64,000 nt of DNA from Castor canadensis (lineage: Eukaryota > Chordata > Mammalia > Rodentia > Castoridae), in assembly GCF_047511655.1 (NCBI RefSeq), contig NC_133390.1, forward strand, positions 168,350,083-168,414,082, in the 5' to 3' direction. The notes below the pieces were generated by a model. It saw only the letters and a program-made list of their open reading frames with translations, did not search any database and was not told where the DNA came from. A program made the position numbers and the translations under genes. Of the stretch, positions 15,586 through 27,926 are shown piece after piece; the first letter of the stretch is position 1, and each line of letters opens with the position of its first letter.

Positions 15586-16777
15586 CTGCAAGATACCAGC
15601 AGAGAAAACTGAAATAAGGACTATCTTTCTGTAAAAACAAGCGATAGGACTCTCTGAATTAATCCTCAAATCTACCTCATAAAAGTAACTATTATTATCT
15701 TTACTATTATAAATTCATCAAAATGAAACTGCTAGATGAAAGGGCATGGTCATTTTAGGGGTGTAGGGGGAGTTTTGGGGGCTGGGGTTTGAACTCAGGG
15801 ATTCATGCTTGCAAAGCAGGTGCTCCACTGCTTAAGCTATGCCTCTAGTCCATTTTTCTCTGGTTATTTTTTAGAGATGAGGTCTCATGAACTATTTGCC
15901 TGGGCTGGCCTTGAACCATGATCCTCCTGATCTCTGCCTCCCAAGTAGCTAGGATTACAGGTGTGAGCCACCAGTGTCTGGCTGGCATGGTCATTTTAAA
16001 AGCTTTAACTGACACATACTACCAAACTGACATCTAGAAAAGCTGTTACGAATTTATACTTCAAAAAAGGTAGATCATCCAGTGCACATTTCTCTACACT
16101 TTGATCAACACTGGGTACTGTCATTCTTTTAGTTTCTGACAATTTGACAGGTTCAATATTATTCTAATGTGAATTTTTGTAGACTTTTTCAAAAAATTAA
16201 GTAGCAAAGTTTTATAGTACCTTTGCTACTTAGCTAAAAGATCAAATAGTGTTGAATTTTTATAACAAATTAAAAATGAGGTTCTCAAAAACATCTGTAT
16301 TTGACCAGGTATGAAACAGTATTAAAACTTTTAATGATGTAGTAAGAAAAACCAGGCTTTAAAAAAAAAAAAAGTTTGTTTTTATCTAAAATAGATATGC
16401 TGTAAGGTAAAAATGATAAAGAACAAACAAATAAAAATCCATGCTGTACAGAGCATGTACGGTCCATAACTATCTGGTCAGTGGGCAAAAAAGCAAATAA
16501 TGTCACCAGCTCCAATCTTTTGTTCACTTCTCACTGCTGAAATTATTTTTTTATTGGGTAACTGAACCTCATGATGGTGCTAATTTACATTTAAAAAATT
16601 ATTTTCAGTTAAATGTTCTCTAAATATTAACAGGCTGTTTGTAGTTTTTCTTTTTATGAACTGCCTGGACAAAAAAGTCATTAGCCTCTTTTCGTTTGGG
16701 CTATTGGTTATTAGTGTTCTCTTTCTTTTGTACAGTGTTCTACAAGTAATAAAAATAGAATATTTCCGTTACTTTAC
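15586..16777 (-). other. NCOA5: NCOA5 intron 4
   Basis: Contains a B1-dID SINE (15758-15983) with its target duplication. The rest is AT-rich, with no other feature recognised. Confidence 0.75.
15758..15983 (-). mobile_element. B1-dID SINE with 15-bp target-site duplication
   Basis: ID-like unit and B1 monomer, antisense to plus. It is flanked by the perfect direct repeat ggcatggtcatttta at 15743-15757 and 15984-15998, which defines both ends of the insertion. Confidence 0.92.
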
Positions 16778-16914
16778 CTTTTGCACGAGACTGACTTTCC
16801 GGGCCAGGAGGTCCTCGTCCATCAAAGCTGTCTCTGTAACGGTCAAAGTAAGAGTCATCCTTTCTCCTGCAATAGTCATCCATCCGCAGGTATCGGTCGT
16901 AAGAGCCTTCTCTT
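16778..16914 (-). CDS. NCOA5: NCOA5 coding exon (residues ~121-167)
   Basis: Encodes REGSYDRYLRMDDYCRRKDD, SYFDRYRDSFDGRG and PPGPESQSRAK. Donor GTAAAG at 16777-16772, acceptor TTTCAG ends at 16915. Phases match both neighbours. Confidence 0.96.
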
Positions 16915-17205
16915 CTGAAAAGTTAAGGAAATTTTCACACAGTTAAAAAACTCTGTCCTATCCTGAAAAAAACAGATGTAGAGAATTTTTAAAGACCCAG
17001 GTACCTCTGACTCAGGCACAGGATTTTGAGGTTACACAAATGAGGCTTGTAGATGGGATTCACTGTTTATCACCTCTATGGCTGTGATGATGGGGTGGAC
17101 AGTAAGATATGGTGTACAGAAAGTACTCAGCGTAGTCTTTGACATAAAGCAAATGCAAAATATATTCATTTTAAGGAACCATTTCATGCCATCTCTTCCT
17201 TCTGC

Positions 17206-17440
17206 GCTTTTTTTTGTTGTTGTTATTTATTTACTTTTTTGCAGCACTAAGGTTTGAACTCAGGGCCTCATACTTGCTAGGCAGGTGTTCTGCCACTTGA
17301 GACACTCTGTCAGCCTTTTTATTGTGCTGGGTATTTTCGAGGGAGGGTCTCTCGAACTATTTGCCCAGGCTGGCTTCGAACTGTGATCCTCCTGACCTCT
17401 GTCTCCTGAGTAGCTAAGGTTATAGGTGTGATGCCCAGCT
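17206..17440 (-). mobile_element. B1-dID SINE
   Basis: 'tttgaactcagggcctcata' (ID-like unit) followed by 'tcctgagtagctaaggtta' (B1 unit) in antisense. Imperfect flanking repeats 'cttccttctgc' (17195-17205) and 'cttccttgtgc' (from 17441). Confidence 0.85.
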
Positions 17441-17445
17441 CTTCC

Positions 17446-18310
17446 TTGTGCATTTAAAAAATTGTAGTAAAGTATGTGTAACAATAATTTACCATTTTAA
17501 CTTTTTCTTTTTTGCAGTACTGGGATTTGAACTCAGGGCCTCACCCTTGCTAGGCAGTTGCTTTACCACTTCAGCCACACCCCCCAGGGATTTTTTTGCT
17601 TTTTTATTTTTCAGGTTGGGTCTTTCATGTTTTTTGGGGGGGGGGGGACTGACTCAGACCGTGATCCTATCTCCTCCTCCCAAGTAGCTAGAATTACATT
17701 TTTGAGCTACACTGCCCAGCTTAACCATTTTTAAGTGTATAATTTATTGGCATTACAACCATCACCACTATCTATTTGCAAAATTTTTCATCACTTCAAA
17801 CAGAAATTCTACTCTCCCTTTTCTATTGCACCCTGGTAATATCTTATCTTCTGTCTTTATGAACTTGCCCATTCTAAACATCCCCTATGAGTGGAATTGT
17901 ACACTCTGTTTTTCAGTGTTTGATTTATTTCACTTAATGTTTTCAAGGTCCATCATATTTTTATGTACCACAGAACTCCATTCCACCTGTTGATGATTGC
18001 ATTGTCTACCTTGTGGCTTGTATATATAGTACTGCTGTGCACATTCATGTGTAACTGAGTCCCTCTTTTCAATCTTTGACAAACTGCAAATCTGTTTTCC
18101 ACGGTGGCTATATCCCACTTTACAATGTATGAGGGTTTCGATTTGTACACATCCTGCTAATACTAGTTATTTTCTGTGACTTTTGAAAGAACGCTAACCA
18201 TTCGCATGAGTGGTACCTCACTGTAGGTTTCATATACACTGCCCTGATGACTAACAACGCTCAGCGTCTTTCCCGCTATTTACTGGCTATTTGTGAATCT
18301 CTCTGTGTTT
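17446..18310 (-). mobile_element. Old L1 3' fragment split by a SINE
   Basis: Antisense L1 text: 'tgtaacaataatttaccatt', then after the SINE 'taaccatttttaagtgtata', 'tttgatttatttcactt', 'gttttccacggtggctata'. This is the ORF2 tail/3'UTR portion of ancient mammalian L1. Many stops; inert. Confidence 0.75.
17503..17721 (-). mobile_element. B1-dID SINE nested in L1
   Basis: ID and B1 units in antisense with a T-run start and a G-homopolymer near 17636-17648. Short flanking repeat 'ttaac' on both sides fits insertion into the L1. Confidence 0.8.
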
Positions 18311-18584
18311 GGTACTGGCAACTCAATTTGTACTCTGCTTCTGTTTTCATTTGTAAAATGTTGTCTTTCAAAGGCCAAAGAGAGACGCAGGTACAGTCAC
18401 TAAGCATAACTCATCAATCATTCACACATTCAGGAAAATTTATTGAGTGTCACACTTGGTACTTGACAGACACTGGAAAACAAGGCTGATAAACTCACTG
18501 ATTGCCCTTACAGTGTTTTCACTTAGTTCAGCCACACACACAAGGCTGCTAACAAATAAGCAAGCAGGACGGCTGTTTACATAC

Positions 18585-18908
18585 CTGTACATGGGGTCCC
18601 GAGAATCCCTCATGTCTCTGTATCGATCATACATGGGGTCCCGGTGATCTCGAAAATCTCTAGAGTCTCTTAGGTCACGAAAGTCTCTAAGATCCCTCAT
18701 GTCCCGAGCATCGCGCATACTTCTGCTGTCTCTGTGATCCCGAATGTCCCTGCTGTCTCTGTGCTCCCGCAAGTCTCGGGGATCTCGAATGTCTCTATCC
18801 CGGGCATCCCGGCCATTTCTGCCATCCCTGGGCTCTCTTCTTGGACTTCCTCGAATTGGAGATCGATCACGTCTTGTATCTCGACTGTCTCCAAAGCCAT
18901 ATGGATCC
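18585..18908 (-). CDS. NCOA5: NCOA5 coding exon, RD-dipeptide-rich (residues ~13-121)
   Basis: Encodes (R)DPYGFGDSRDTRRDRSPIR followed by about 75 residues of Arg-Asp-x repeats (RDLRDFRDLRDSRDF type), ending DPMYDRYRDMRDSRDPMYR. Low complexity and highly charged, similar to RD/RS-type regions of nuclear RNA-associated proteins. One residue shorter than human: RDARDRDIRDP lacks a Ser. Donor GTATGT begins at 18584; acceptor TCCACAG ends at 18909. Confidence 0.96.
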
Positions 18909-20099
18909 CTGTGGAAGGCAGCAAGATTCTAAGACAACGAAACTGAAAGTAGTCAACCCTTCAGCTCTTTATAAGAGAAAGCCCCACCCTCCAAGTATTT
19001 TTCTATAAAACATGGCACTCAGACATTGAGAACATGACTAACACTTTAAGAAAAGTTACTCATCTGGTCAGCAAATAAGGTCTAGAAGGCTCCAGAATCG
19101 CAAAAGAATATGACATTAAAGGAAGAATGCATGACCACAAGCCAAAGGTTTTGAATGTGGTAAGAGTACTAATCAGGCTTCAGGGAGTAATTCAGTATCC
19201 CTTATACAGGCTAAACTATCATCTCAATTTCAACAAGTTTTCAAAGTGAAAGTGCCTTTCCCTTCAAGTCTATTTTCTCTCACCAGACTTTGTCTGAAGT
19301 GGAAGTCACACAGTAAGGCCCAAGGCTCATGAAGGAAAAAAGAGCAAATGGCACAATCATACAAAGCGATCAAGAGTAATTCTTTGAAAACCACTTAAAA
19401 ATATCTAGCAGGATAATCAAATTGAGGAAATAAGAAAGCAAGTATAATACACAGTAAAGGATCAAGAACAATTAGTTCCTGTCTTAAAAAGCTATTGAGC
19501 TGCGGTTTATAGAGAATCTGGTTCCTTTCTGCCCAAGCTTTTGTTTTGTTTTTTAAACAGTGTTTGAAGTCAGAGAGATGCTTGCCCTGCTCTGACTCAA
19601 TGTTTTTCATGAGACCTTTCAGCCCACTAGAAACTTATCCTAAAACATTTAAAGTTAAAACTGTCCTATTTCAACTCAATCAGTCTCATTCCCAACTCTT
19701 TCACTTGTGCCAAAAATCATCTCGAGTTACCAAGTTTAAGTCTTTGAAAGTTAGCTTTGATTCCTTTTTCCCATTAAGTCACTTGAGTCCTGTTCATTTT
19801 TTTCTTCAAATTTCCTTTAGATTTGTAAGTCCAATTCAAGTCCAATCTCTATGCTGGCACCAATAAGAATTACCAAAAAACAGTATCAAACAAAAACCAA
19901 TCTTCTGGATTCCAATTCATTCAACACATATCAAACTAACCATCCTGTTACCAATTTCAGTGTGGCTTTCCTACCCCTGGGAACCCTTTTTAACAAACCC
20001 AGCCCCTTTCTATTATCCCCTTCCAGTTTCCTGGTTCAACGTCCTCAATTCTACTTAGGCTGTTCTTATGACTTCATTATTTTTCACTATTTTTCCTAA

Positions 20100-20770
20100 A
20101 TTAACCCAAGAACCATCCAATCCTCACAGGTAAGTACATGTCCCATGTCTTCCAGGCAACCTTCCCAACCCTTTCTAGTAAGGCTGATCTCTCTCTGCTT
20201 AACTCCCAGAGCATTCCTATCTCTATTACTCATCTTGATGTGATATATATCTTTGTACAATGCCTTATGTCTGACCCACTTAAAGGATTACCTCCTCCAT
20301 AAAACCTGCCCTGAACTCTTGATCTTCTTCAACAGGCTCCTCCTTCCATCCTTACTACTTCAGCAAATGGCACATCTTACTCAGTTGCTCAAGCCAGGAA
20401 ACTGTATGTCATCCTTCAAGCCCCATTTGCTTTTCCAAATTCTGTTAATTTTTTCCTCTGAAATTGGTGTCAGTTCTGCTTACTTTATCTCCATTGGTAA
20501 GGGCAATCCAAAGCAAGAACCTTCTAAAGTAGCCTTCCCATTCTTGTCTCTTTTCTAATTTTCCTCTGGAAAGGTCACTTTAAAATGATCATTTAAATAC
20601 ATAAAACCCTTCACCGATTTCCCACAGTATTTAGAATTCAATCCAAAATCTCTACCAAGGCTGGGAAGGTCCTGCATGTTCTTGGTTCCTATCTCCAACT
20701 AGCCCAATTCTTCTGGGTTCCTTTACTTGAGCAGCAGAAACAGATCAACACTTTTCCCAGGTCTCAGCAT
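20100..20770 (+). mobile_element. L2-type LINE relic
   Basis: 'acctcctccataaaacctgc' and 'cccacagtatttagaattca' followed by 'atccaaaatctctaccaagg' resemble the 3' part of mammalian L2. Strongly diverged; borders approximate. Confidence 0.45.
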
Positions 20771-20839
20771 AGAAATATCTTTTACTCCCTAATTCTGTTA
20801 GTTTAAAAGTATACCTTCTGCCCCTAAATTTTCAAGCAT

Positions 20840-20932
20840 TTTTTTTCTTTATTTTTTGTGGCGCTGGGGATTGAACCTATGGACCTGTGCATGCTGAACA
20901 GGTACTTTACCACTGAGCTACATCCCCAGCTC
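20840..20932 (-). mobile_element. ID SINE
   Basis: 'ggcgctggggattgaaccta' to 'accactgagctacatcccca', antisense with T-rich 5' side; the usual tRNA-derived ID form. Confidence 0.85.
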
Positions 20933-21631
20933 CCTAAGTACTTTGTAATTATTTTTGTCATTTATCACAAATTGACATTATATATTTAATGTCGATCTGC
21001 TTTACTAGATTGTAAGCTCTAGAAGGACTATTTCTACACTATATACCTACTACACAGAACTATACCTGACACACAGCAGATGCTCTATAAATATGCTGAA
21101 TGGAACTCGCTCCTGTACATACTTCTATTACTGCACTTACCAAACTGTCCCTGAAATTAAGTCACGCGCTGTATAAAGTTTTAGTCAACAACATAGGTTC
21201 CATAATATTGTATTACATAGTTATGTTACGGCCATCTTAGTTTGTATACCTTATGATGTTCACACAACAGCAAAATCACCTACCACCACATTTCTCAGAA
21301 CATACCCCCTTCATTAAGCAGTGCACAACTGTACTTGTTTACATGGTTTCCCCACCAGTGAGCTCTCTTGAAGGCTTTGAAATTTTAGGTCACAACACAG
21401 TTTAGTAAATGTTAATGAATGACTTATTCTACTAAATTGTATACCACTCAAAAGCAGCACTATGTTATGTTTTGTTTATACTTCTGTCATTTACCATGAT
21501 TATACAGACTAAGCAGTCATCACAATGCCATCAAGCTTGGTGGAAAACACAGTTTCACTTCATCCTCACAGGTACAGAAAAACAATTTAAATGCCAATTT
21601 CACTTCTACAAAAAGTTCTTGTTTCACAATT

Positions 21632-21740
21632 TATGAGGTGGAGATCTTGTTATGTTGTCCAGGCTTGTCTTGCATTCCTGGGTCCAAGTGGTCCTTCTGT
21701 CTCAACCTCCTGAGTAGCTGGGACTATAGGCACACACTTT
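21632..21740 (-). mobile_element. B1/7SL-derived monomer
   Basis: 'gagatcttgttatgttgtcc' then 'caacctcctgagtagctggg', the antisense 7SL monomer. Confidence 0.75.
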
Positions 21741-22221
21741 TGTCATATATTTTAAGGTACACTAGTACTCTTGATTTGTGGGGCCAAACATATGGTAGAT
21801 GAGGGAATTTAAATGAAGACAGCTAGCCATTAGTTATCAGATCAAGCACTGACTAACAAAGATAATTTCAGTTTTCCCTACTGTGTCAAATAATCCTCCT
21901 AACATATGTAACATCTGATGGAGTGTACAATATGGGTAAACATTCAGTAACCAATAGAAAGTGACAACTTCAAAGTATTTTTGGATTATTAACGAATGGC
22001 AGATAAACATGCCTTGGGAAGTGGTTAGAAGTAGTCACTGGAAGTAGGATCAGATTTCAAGTGTTCTTGGCAATCAGGACCAAAATATCATGAACCCAAC
22101 AGACCACAGGCCACATATACAAAGCCTTCAGCCAGTGGAAATTCAGGTAAGAACACCAAGTCACAATATGCTACTCACAGCCTTAGGACAATTATAAATG
22201 TCATATTAGGTTCTCATTTGT

Positions 22222-22318
22222 ATTATCATTTGTTGTGTGTGTGTGGTACTGGGGACTGAGCCCAGGGCCACACACAGGGTAGGCAAGTGCTCTACCACTG
22301 AGCTACTCTCACAACCCC
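22222..22318 (-). mobile_element. ID SINE with (TG)n at its A-tail side
   Basis: 'tgtgtgtgtgtgg' followed by 'tactggggactgagcccagg' and 'accactgagctactctc'. Confidence 0.8.
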
Positions 22319-24596
22319 ATGGTTCTCATTCTTTTGAATTCATTGAAAAAAAATCTTACTTACCTGTCAGAGTCTATCCCTGTAGATTGACTATCCCTGT
22401 TTTCACAAAGTCTGGGTCCATGCTTCCAGTATGATGCAGCAAGCCCCTCCCATACCCTCAAAGTAGCCAAAGTCCATGTGTGACAAAACTACTAATTCTC
22501 TCTGAACTGCTTTCTGGGTAAAAATGTAAAAAAACCACGATATTCACAAGTGGAAAGAACCAAAGGAGTAGTGGAAATAGGGATAGAAAAGATAATTCTC
22601 TAAAATGCAAAAACAAAGCATTTTTCCTTTCTCCAAAAGATGAGCACTATGGCAGGTTTCCTTCTTCTGGAGACAAAAACAAAGCAAAAAACCCTTTAGG
22701 GTCACTTTAGGACCCGAAGAAATAACTCCTCAGAATAAGACTCCTGTGCTGACCCTACCATCTCTTCAAATAAGAACACAGTTAACAAAAAGGTGGAAGA
22801 GTGCTCAGGATTCTGAGTGCCAAGAGGACAAAGCCTCCTGCATGAGAAGTGTGACCTCAGATGATAAGCGGGTTCTAAGTGGGTTTCTGGAGTGTAATAA
22901 AGGATTCACAGTATCATCTCCTGACACCAGAGGTGCTTCACTAAGGGAAACCAGAGCAGCATACTCTCATGTACCAAGTCACTAGAGGCTAAAAAGAAAC
23001 TGAACAGTAGTTAAATAAATTTCAGCAGTAGAGTCCATAACCTGAAGCAGGTGGCAAGCACAGCTAAAATTCTTCTGTGAGTTCCTATTGCTCAGCAAGG
23101 GGAAAAGAGGCAAATGCTCTTCACTTTGAGAGAAATACAGTCATATCATTAGGAAACATTTTAGAGGTAAGGGAGGGGCAGATGAAGAGAAAAACCATGG
23201 CTCAGATAACAGTAATGTGCTTCTTTTGCTGGGGACTAAAGAAACATGTGGAGCACTAGGCCTTTGAGAGCCTATAGACTGAGGACAGACAGCCGGTCAT
23301 CTTAGAAGATGGTGGTGGTCCTTGAGCTGCCCTGCAGCAAGACTAAAACCACAGATCCGGGATGATGTTCTTTGGCCTTGGCTGTATAGGTCAGGGAGAA
23401 ATGTCCCCATCTTTTTCTTTTTTTTTCTGAAGAGGTCAGCATTTTCTTTCTTCCTTTCTATTCACTGCAATATTTTCCTTTGGAAGGCCAGCCTTCTTCT
23501 GACACTGAGAAAAATCATTCATCAACTCTTCAAGCTTCTGTCACAGATACTATTCACAAACGTTATCTAAATGGCTGGCTGCTGTGTGATGTTGAACCCC
23601 CACCACGATGGCTCCATGCTGACAGAAATAGAGGTAAAAGAGTTGTGCAGGATTCTGCTATTAGATGCATATAGGATATGGGGTACAGTGAGATTCACAC
23701 CTCACAGATCCAAATTTTCTAAGTAACCATACTTTTCCCAAGCACAAATGTGACTTTTCTGGTGGAAGAGATGGCATTTGCTGAGAACTGCTGATTCTTC
23801 TTCAAATGTTAGAGTAGAAGTAATCATAGCCTGGGACCTTGGCTGTCTCGCACCCAAGGGGCAAACAGTTACAATGAAGGAATTAAAGCCCTGGTGGACA
23901 AATATAAGGCACGTCAGGTCATACAGCAAACTTGTCCATAGCCAGGTTATTTCTGATGAGCCAATCCCCACTGACTTTCATCAAAGACATACAAACCGTG
24001 GTTAACATCCTTCACAGTATTTGGGTGAAATCCCCTGCAGAACTTTTGATGTAGACAAGTACATTATATTTATTCTTGTCTAGGTCATAAAGGAAAGTTT
24101 AGGAAATATATTCTTACTTATAATACTTGAAAGCCAAATCTGCATGGGGATATGCTCCAAGACTTAGTTTGTTATACTGAAGATGACAACTGAGAATGTC
24201 TAGGTATAATCAGAATAATTCATTTAATGAAGATTCATCATTATTAGGATGATTCTAATGCCTATATCAGTGTTAAGACAACTTGTATGGCAACCACTTA
24301 AAGAAGTCCAATGAAATGGCCCAAGGGTAATGTGATCCAGATTAGGGATCCCTCACGCAGAGTTGTGTGTCTGGCTGAGCCAATACTGTCAGAATTATAC
24401 CTTTGACAGCTGGAGTCATTAGGGCGGCACATTACTAAACACAGAACAAAGCCAGCAGAACAGTGGTTTATGGAGACATTTGAAGAGGTGATAATCCTGA
24501 GAAAACTCCCAAAGATACCTAGGTGTTTTGACACTCAAGGTTAAAATCCAGCAAAACAAAGTGTTAGGAAGGTCTTGCCAGCATGCTTAAAAACAT

Positions 24597-24692
24597 TTTT
24601 TTTTTTTTGTGGCAGTGGGGTTGGAACTCTGGGCCCCACACTTGCTAGGCTCGCTAGGCAGGTACTCTACCACTGAGCCATTCCACCAGCCC
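24597..24692 (-). mobile_element. ID-like SINE unit with internal duplication
   Basis: T-run then 'ggcagtggggttggaactct' and 'ccactgagccattccaccag'. The 'gctaggc tcgctaggc' stretch at 24645-24660 is a local 9-bp duplication. Confidence 0.85.
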
Positions 24693-25109
24693 ACAGGTTT
24701 TTTTGTTTTTTGTTTAATTAAAAGCTGGAAGCACTGAGGCATAAAGGCACAGTTTAAGAAAGTATCTGTTATAGGCACAACATTTTCAGTTTGTTTTTCT
24801 CCTTGTGAACAATGCACTGCCTATGGCTGGGGGCATGTAGAATCCTTGGGGCTGCCAAATGAAGGCAGCGGATTGTTGTCAACATACTGGCACATTTGGA
24901 ATCACCTCAAGGCACTGATTGGAAACATGACCCAAAGAGAGAGATACCCAATATCCACCCCCAGAGAAATTAGTCCCTTCCAGGTTAACCACTCACCCAT
25001 TTTGCCTATTTTTTGCATTTTACTTGTGTTTTACTAGTATATCTTAAGAGATAATGTATGAATATAATAATGACCAAAATGTTACTATTTATTTTGAATA
25101 TGATGTTTG

Positions 25110-25300
25110 TTTTTTTTTTTTCCTGGTACTAGGGATTGAACTCACGCATACTAGGCACTCTGCCACTTAAACTACGCCTCCAGCCCTTTTGTTTTTAAAA
25201 TAGGGCCTCACTAACTTTTCTGTGGCTGACATCAAACGTGTGATCCTCTTGCCTCTGCCTCTTAAGTAGCTGGGATTACAGGCGTGTACCACCACACTGA
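25110..25300 (-). mobile_element. B1-dID SINE
   Basis: T-run, ID-like unit ('tactagggattgaactcacg'), then the B1 monomer ending 'ggcgtgtaccaccacactga'. Confidence 0.85.
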
Positions 25301-25302
25301 GA

Positions 25303-25395
25303 CTGCTTTTTTGCTTATTTTTTGTAGTACTACAGTTTGAACTCAGGGCTTTGCACTTACTAGGCAGGTGCTCTAATGCTTAATCCATACCTGGA
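25303..25395 (-). mobile_element. ID-like SINE unit adjoining the previous SINE
   Basis: 'tttgaactcagggctttgca' to 'atgcttaatccatacctgg', immediately next to the dimer at 25110-25300; either a tandem insertion or a nested pair. Confidence 0.75.
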
Positions 25396-27859
25396 TTTTG
25401 TTGTTGTTGTTGTTTTTGAAAGTAACAATCTAGGACTCCTTGCTTGGAACAATTTTTACTAAATGTGACTATCCTTCCCTGAAGCAACAGACATGAATGA
25501 TCGTCTGGAACGTCATCATGTTAAATGACATACTGATGAGTCCAATCAGACGAGTGTTACCAAAAGGGAAAACTGTTAATCAATTCTGTTAGCCTAGCCA
25601 ACCTTCCTACTGACTGCTAACAAAGCAGGAAGCCACTGCCCTATCCAAATTCAAACGACTTCATTTTATAACTTAGTTCTGAGGAAGGTGACATTATTTT
25701 AAAGAGGTAAAAAGGTGACTTTATATTTATGTGGTAAGGAGCTCATTTGAAAAGACCCTCTCCAATGTTCTTTATATGTTTGTTTGCTTATGGAAAGGCT
25801 ACTGTTAAGAAAGAAATAAAGCTATTTCTTCCCTTACAGATGAAATTATGAAATTGCATTTTAGGCTGGGAAGAAATTAGTCTCTTTAATTTAATGCCCT
25901 GGCAATGGCATATTGGATTCCAACCAGGGGAGTTGATAATTTTCCCAAAACTGCAATGTTTGTTCAGTAACTACAATCAACCAGAAGTGTTGGAAGCATC
26001 TGGTTAAATATCATTATTGGATATAAAATACCCTTGCAATCTATAACAGAATCAAGAAGTACTTTATTTTGAATGTGTGTGTGCATGTCTTCAAAAACAA
26101 AGATAACATTAATCAGAGATTACAGGAATCATGGGAATAATAGAGAGGGGGGAAGATTTTACTAGGAGTCATTGTCTTTTTAGTTACAAATTCCATACTT
26201 CTGCTAAGCCTCCTTGTTGAGAAAAATACACATTGGAGCTCTTTGGAAATCAGACACACATCATGTTGCCTTTCAATCATTTGGCAACCACAGCTTCCAA
26301 TAGCAGCCCCATATTTCTGATGCAAACTCTTAGCTACCCCTTTACATGTTTATTGGGACAGTGAGGAATACAGATGGGACTGTCCCAAATGTGCAGCACA
26401 GTTAGATGCAGCCTAATGGAAGTAGACATTATATGAACTGCTCTCCAGGCTACCCACAAATCATCTAGCACAGTATTCACCTACAAGCTGCAGGCATTCT
26501 TTGTGGCATTAAAGAGGGCAGACAGAATACCAATGTATATTTCCACCTTTGCAGTGAAACCAAGGATGGCCAGGGCATCCACCTGACAGCTGGAGTGCAA
26601 CTGTAGTTGTGGTGTTGGATTCAACTTCTCTGCATGGGTAGAATGAACACGCAATCCAACTAAAATCAGCAGCATTACCTTGCCCCTAGGATCTGCATGA
26701 ACTCTGCAGAGCATATACATATAGTCTATTGCCAGCAGCTAGAAAAATACCTCTCTTCATATCCAGGTAGGATATGTAGCATTCAGCAGTCATTTTTTCC
26801 TAGAAGTAGATGTTTTTATCCAAAATCAGGACAGCTATATGCTATGTGTAATTACCCATTTACATAGGTCTATACCCAAGTCCTGTGAAGTTACCAGTAC
26901 AGAACAAGATTCATTGTGCTTGGCAGGGTTCAGATCACTATAGGAAATGTAGTTTACTGTGGGATGTAGTTTCTGAGGAAAAGTGGCATTTTACCTAGGG
27001 GTAAAGGCAAAGAAAGTCCACACTGAATATCCAGTGAGTCTTGAAGAGATACCAGATATGAAATATATGCCTATCTGCATTTCACACACAACTGCACACA
27101 CTGCATCCCCTTGTGTGCTGTTATGGGACCACAAAGTTTGGATTTAACATACTTATTTTTTGTACAAACAGTAACATGAGTAAAGTTCTTTCTTGGGAAA
27201 AGGAATTAATTTAATTTATATCTTTAGGGCACACATCGGCACTATCTATTTTGTATATATTGGAAAGAATATATTGGGAAAATGGTCCCAATTTCCAAGA
27301 AAGCTAAGAAAAAGGGAGACTTTTGAGAGATGGAGTGTTTTGCCCTTTTTATTTCCCCTCAAACAGGTAACCCAAGCATGTGAGAAAACAAGGTATCTGC
27401 AGCACAGGCACAGAAGCAATCTCTCAAGCAGCTCTTTCCAATAAACCCGGGTTAACATCTGGACCGGCAGCCATTTGGAATGAAGAGTCGAATCTCTGCT
27501 GCCTGCTGCAATGCAGCGTGGCACATACCAGCGACCCTGGGGCACTCCTCCTGCTTTGGAGGCTCCCATTGACATGTGAGCTGGGGAAAGACAGAGGTTT
27601 CTCCTCTTCCAACTGCCTGCAACTCATGTTGCAAGCTGAACTTGCTGGGTTTGCCACCGAAAACACACAGCTTCCTCTGCATCTCCTGATGTATGTTTAA
27701 TAAAAGCAGCAAGGCCCTTCACACAGGTTCATGTTCTTATTGTTTGCTTGAGCGTTTCTGAATTGTTGGGGGAAGAAAAGACCCTTGATGTATGAAGTTG
27801 GGCTTAACTCCCCATAGCCCAACTCTCCCAAGGTAACTCACTGCTTCAGGGTACTTTAC

Positions 27860-27897
27860 CTTCGTGTGGGGCTGGGTCTTGATGGAGCCGTATTCAT
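27860..27897 (-). CDS. NCOA5: NCOA5 first coding exon part (residues 1-13)
   Basis: ATG at plus 27895-27897 (minus strand), with A at -3, encodes MNTAPSRPSPTR and two bases of Arg13, then donor GTAAAG at 27859. It agrees with the known NCOA5 N-terminus. The exon extends upstream as 5'UTR to 27926. Confidence 0.95.
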
Positions 27898-27926
27898 ATT
27901 TCTTCTTTCCGCTGCCTTATTAATAT
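27898..27926 (-). other. NCOA5: NCOA5 5'UTR part of exon 2
   Basis: 29 bases between the TTTCAG acceptor (27932-27927) and the ATG. No in-frame upstream ATG or stop. Confidence 0.85.

Larger units (their letters stand above)
16915..18584 (-). other. NCOA5: NCOA5 intron 3
   Basis: Mostly repeats: two B1-dID SINEs (17206-17440 and 17503-17721) and an L1 relic split by the second SINE (17446-17502 plus 17722-18310). Confidence 0.8.
18909..27859 (-). other. NCOA5: NCOA5 intron 2
   Basis: 8.95 kb. L2-like stretches (about 19950-20770), ID and B1 SINEs (20840, 21632, 22238, 24597, 25110, 25303), and long unique AT-rich DNA. No other gene or exon recognised; short open frames at 26113-26325 and 26481-26720 (minus) show no family likeness. 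Confidence 0.7.

Noticed and set aside
26113-26720. Two minus-strand frames (70 and 79 residues) in NCOA5 intron 2
   Set aside because: No likeness to known proteins, no supporting signals; ordinary intron length for chance frames.
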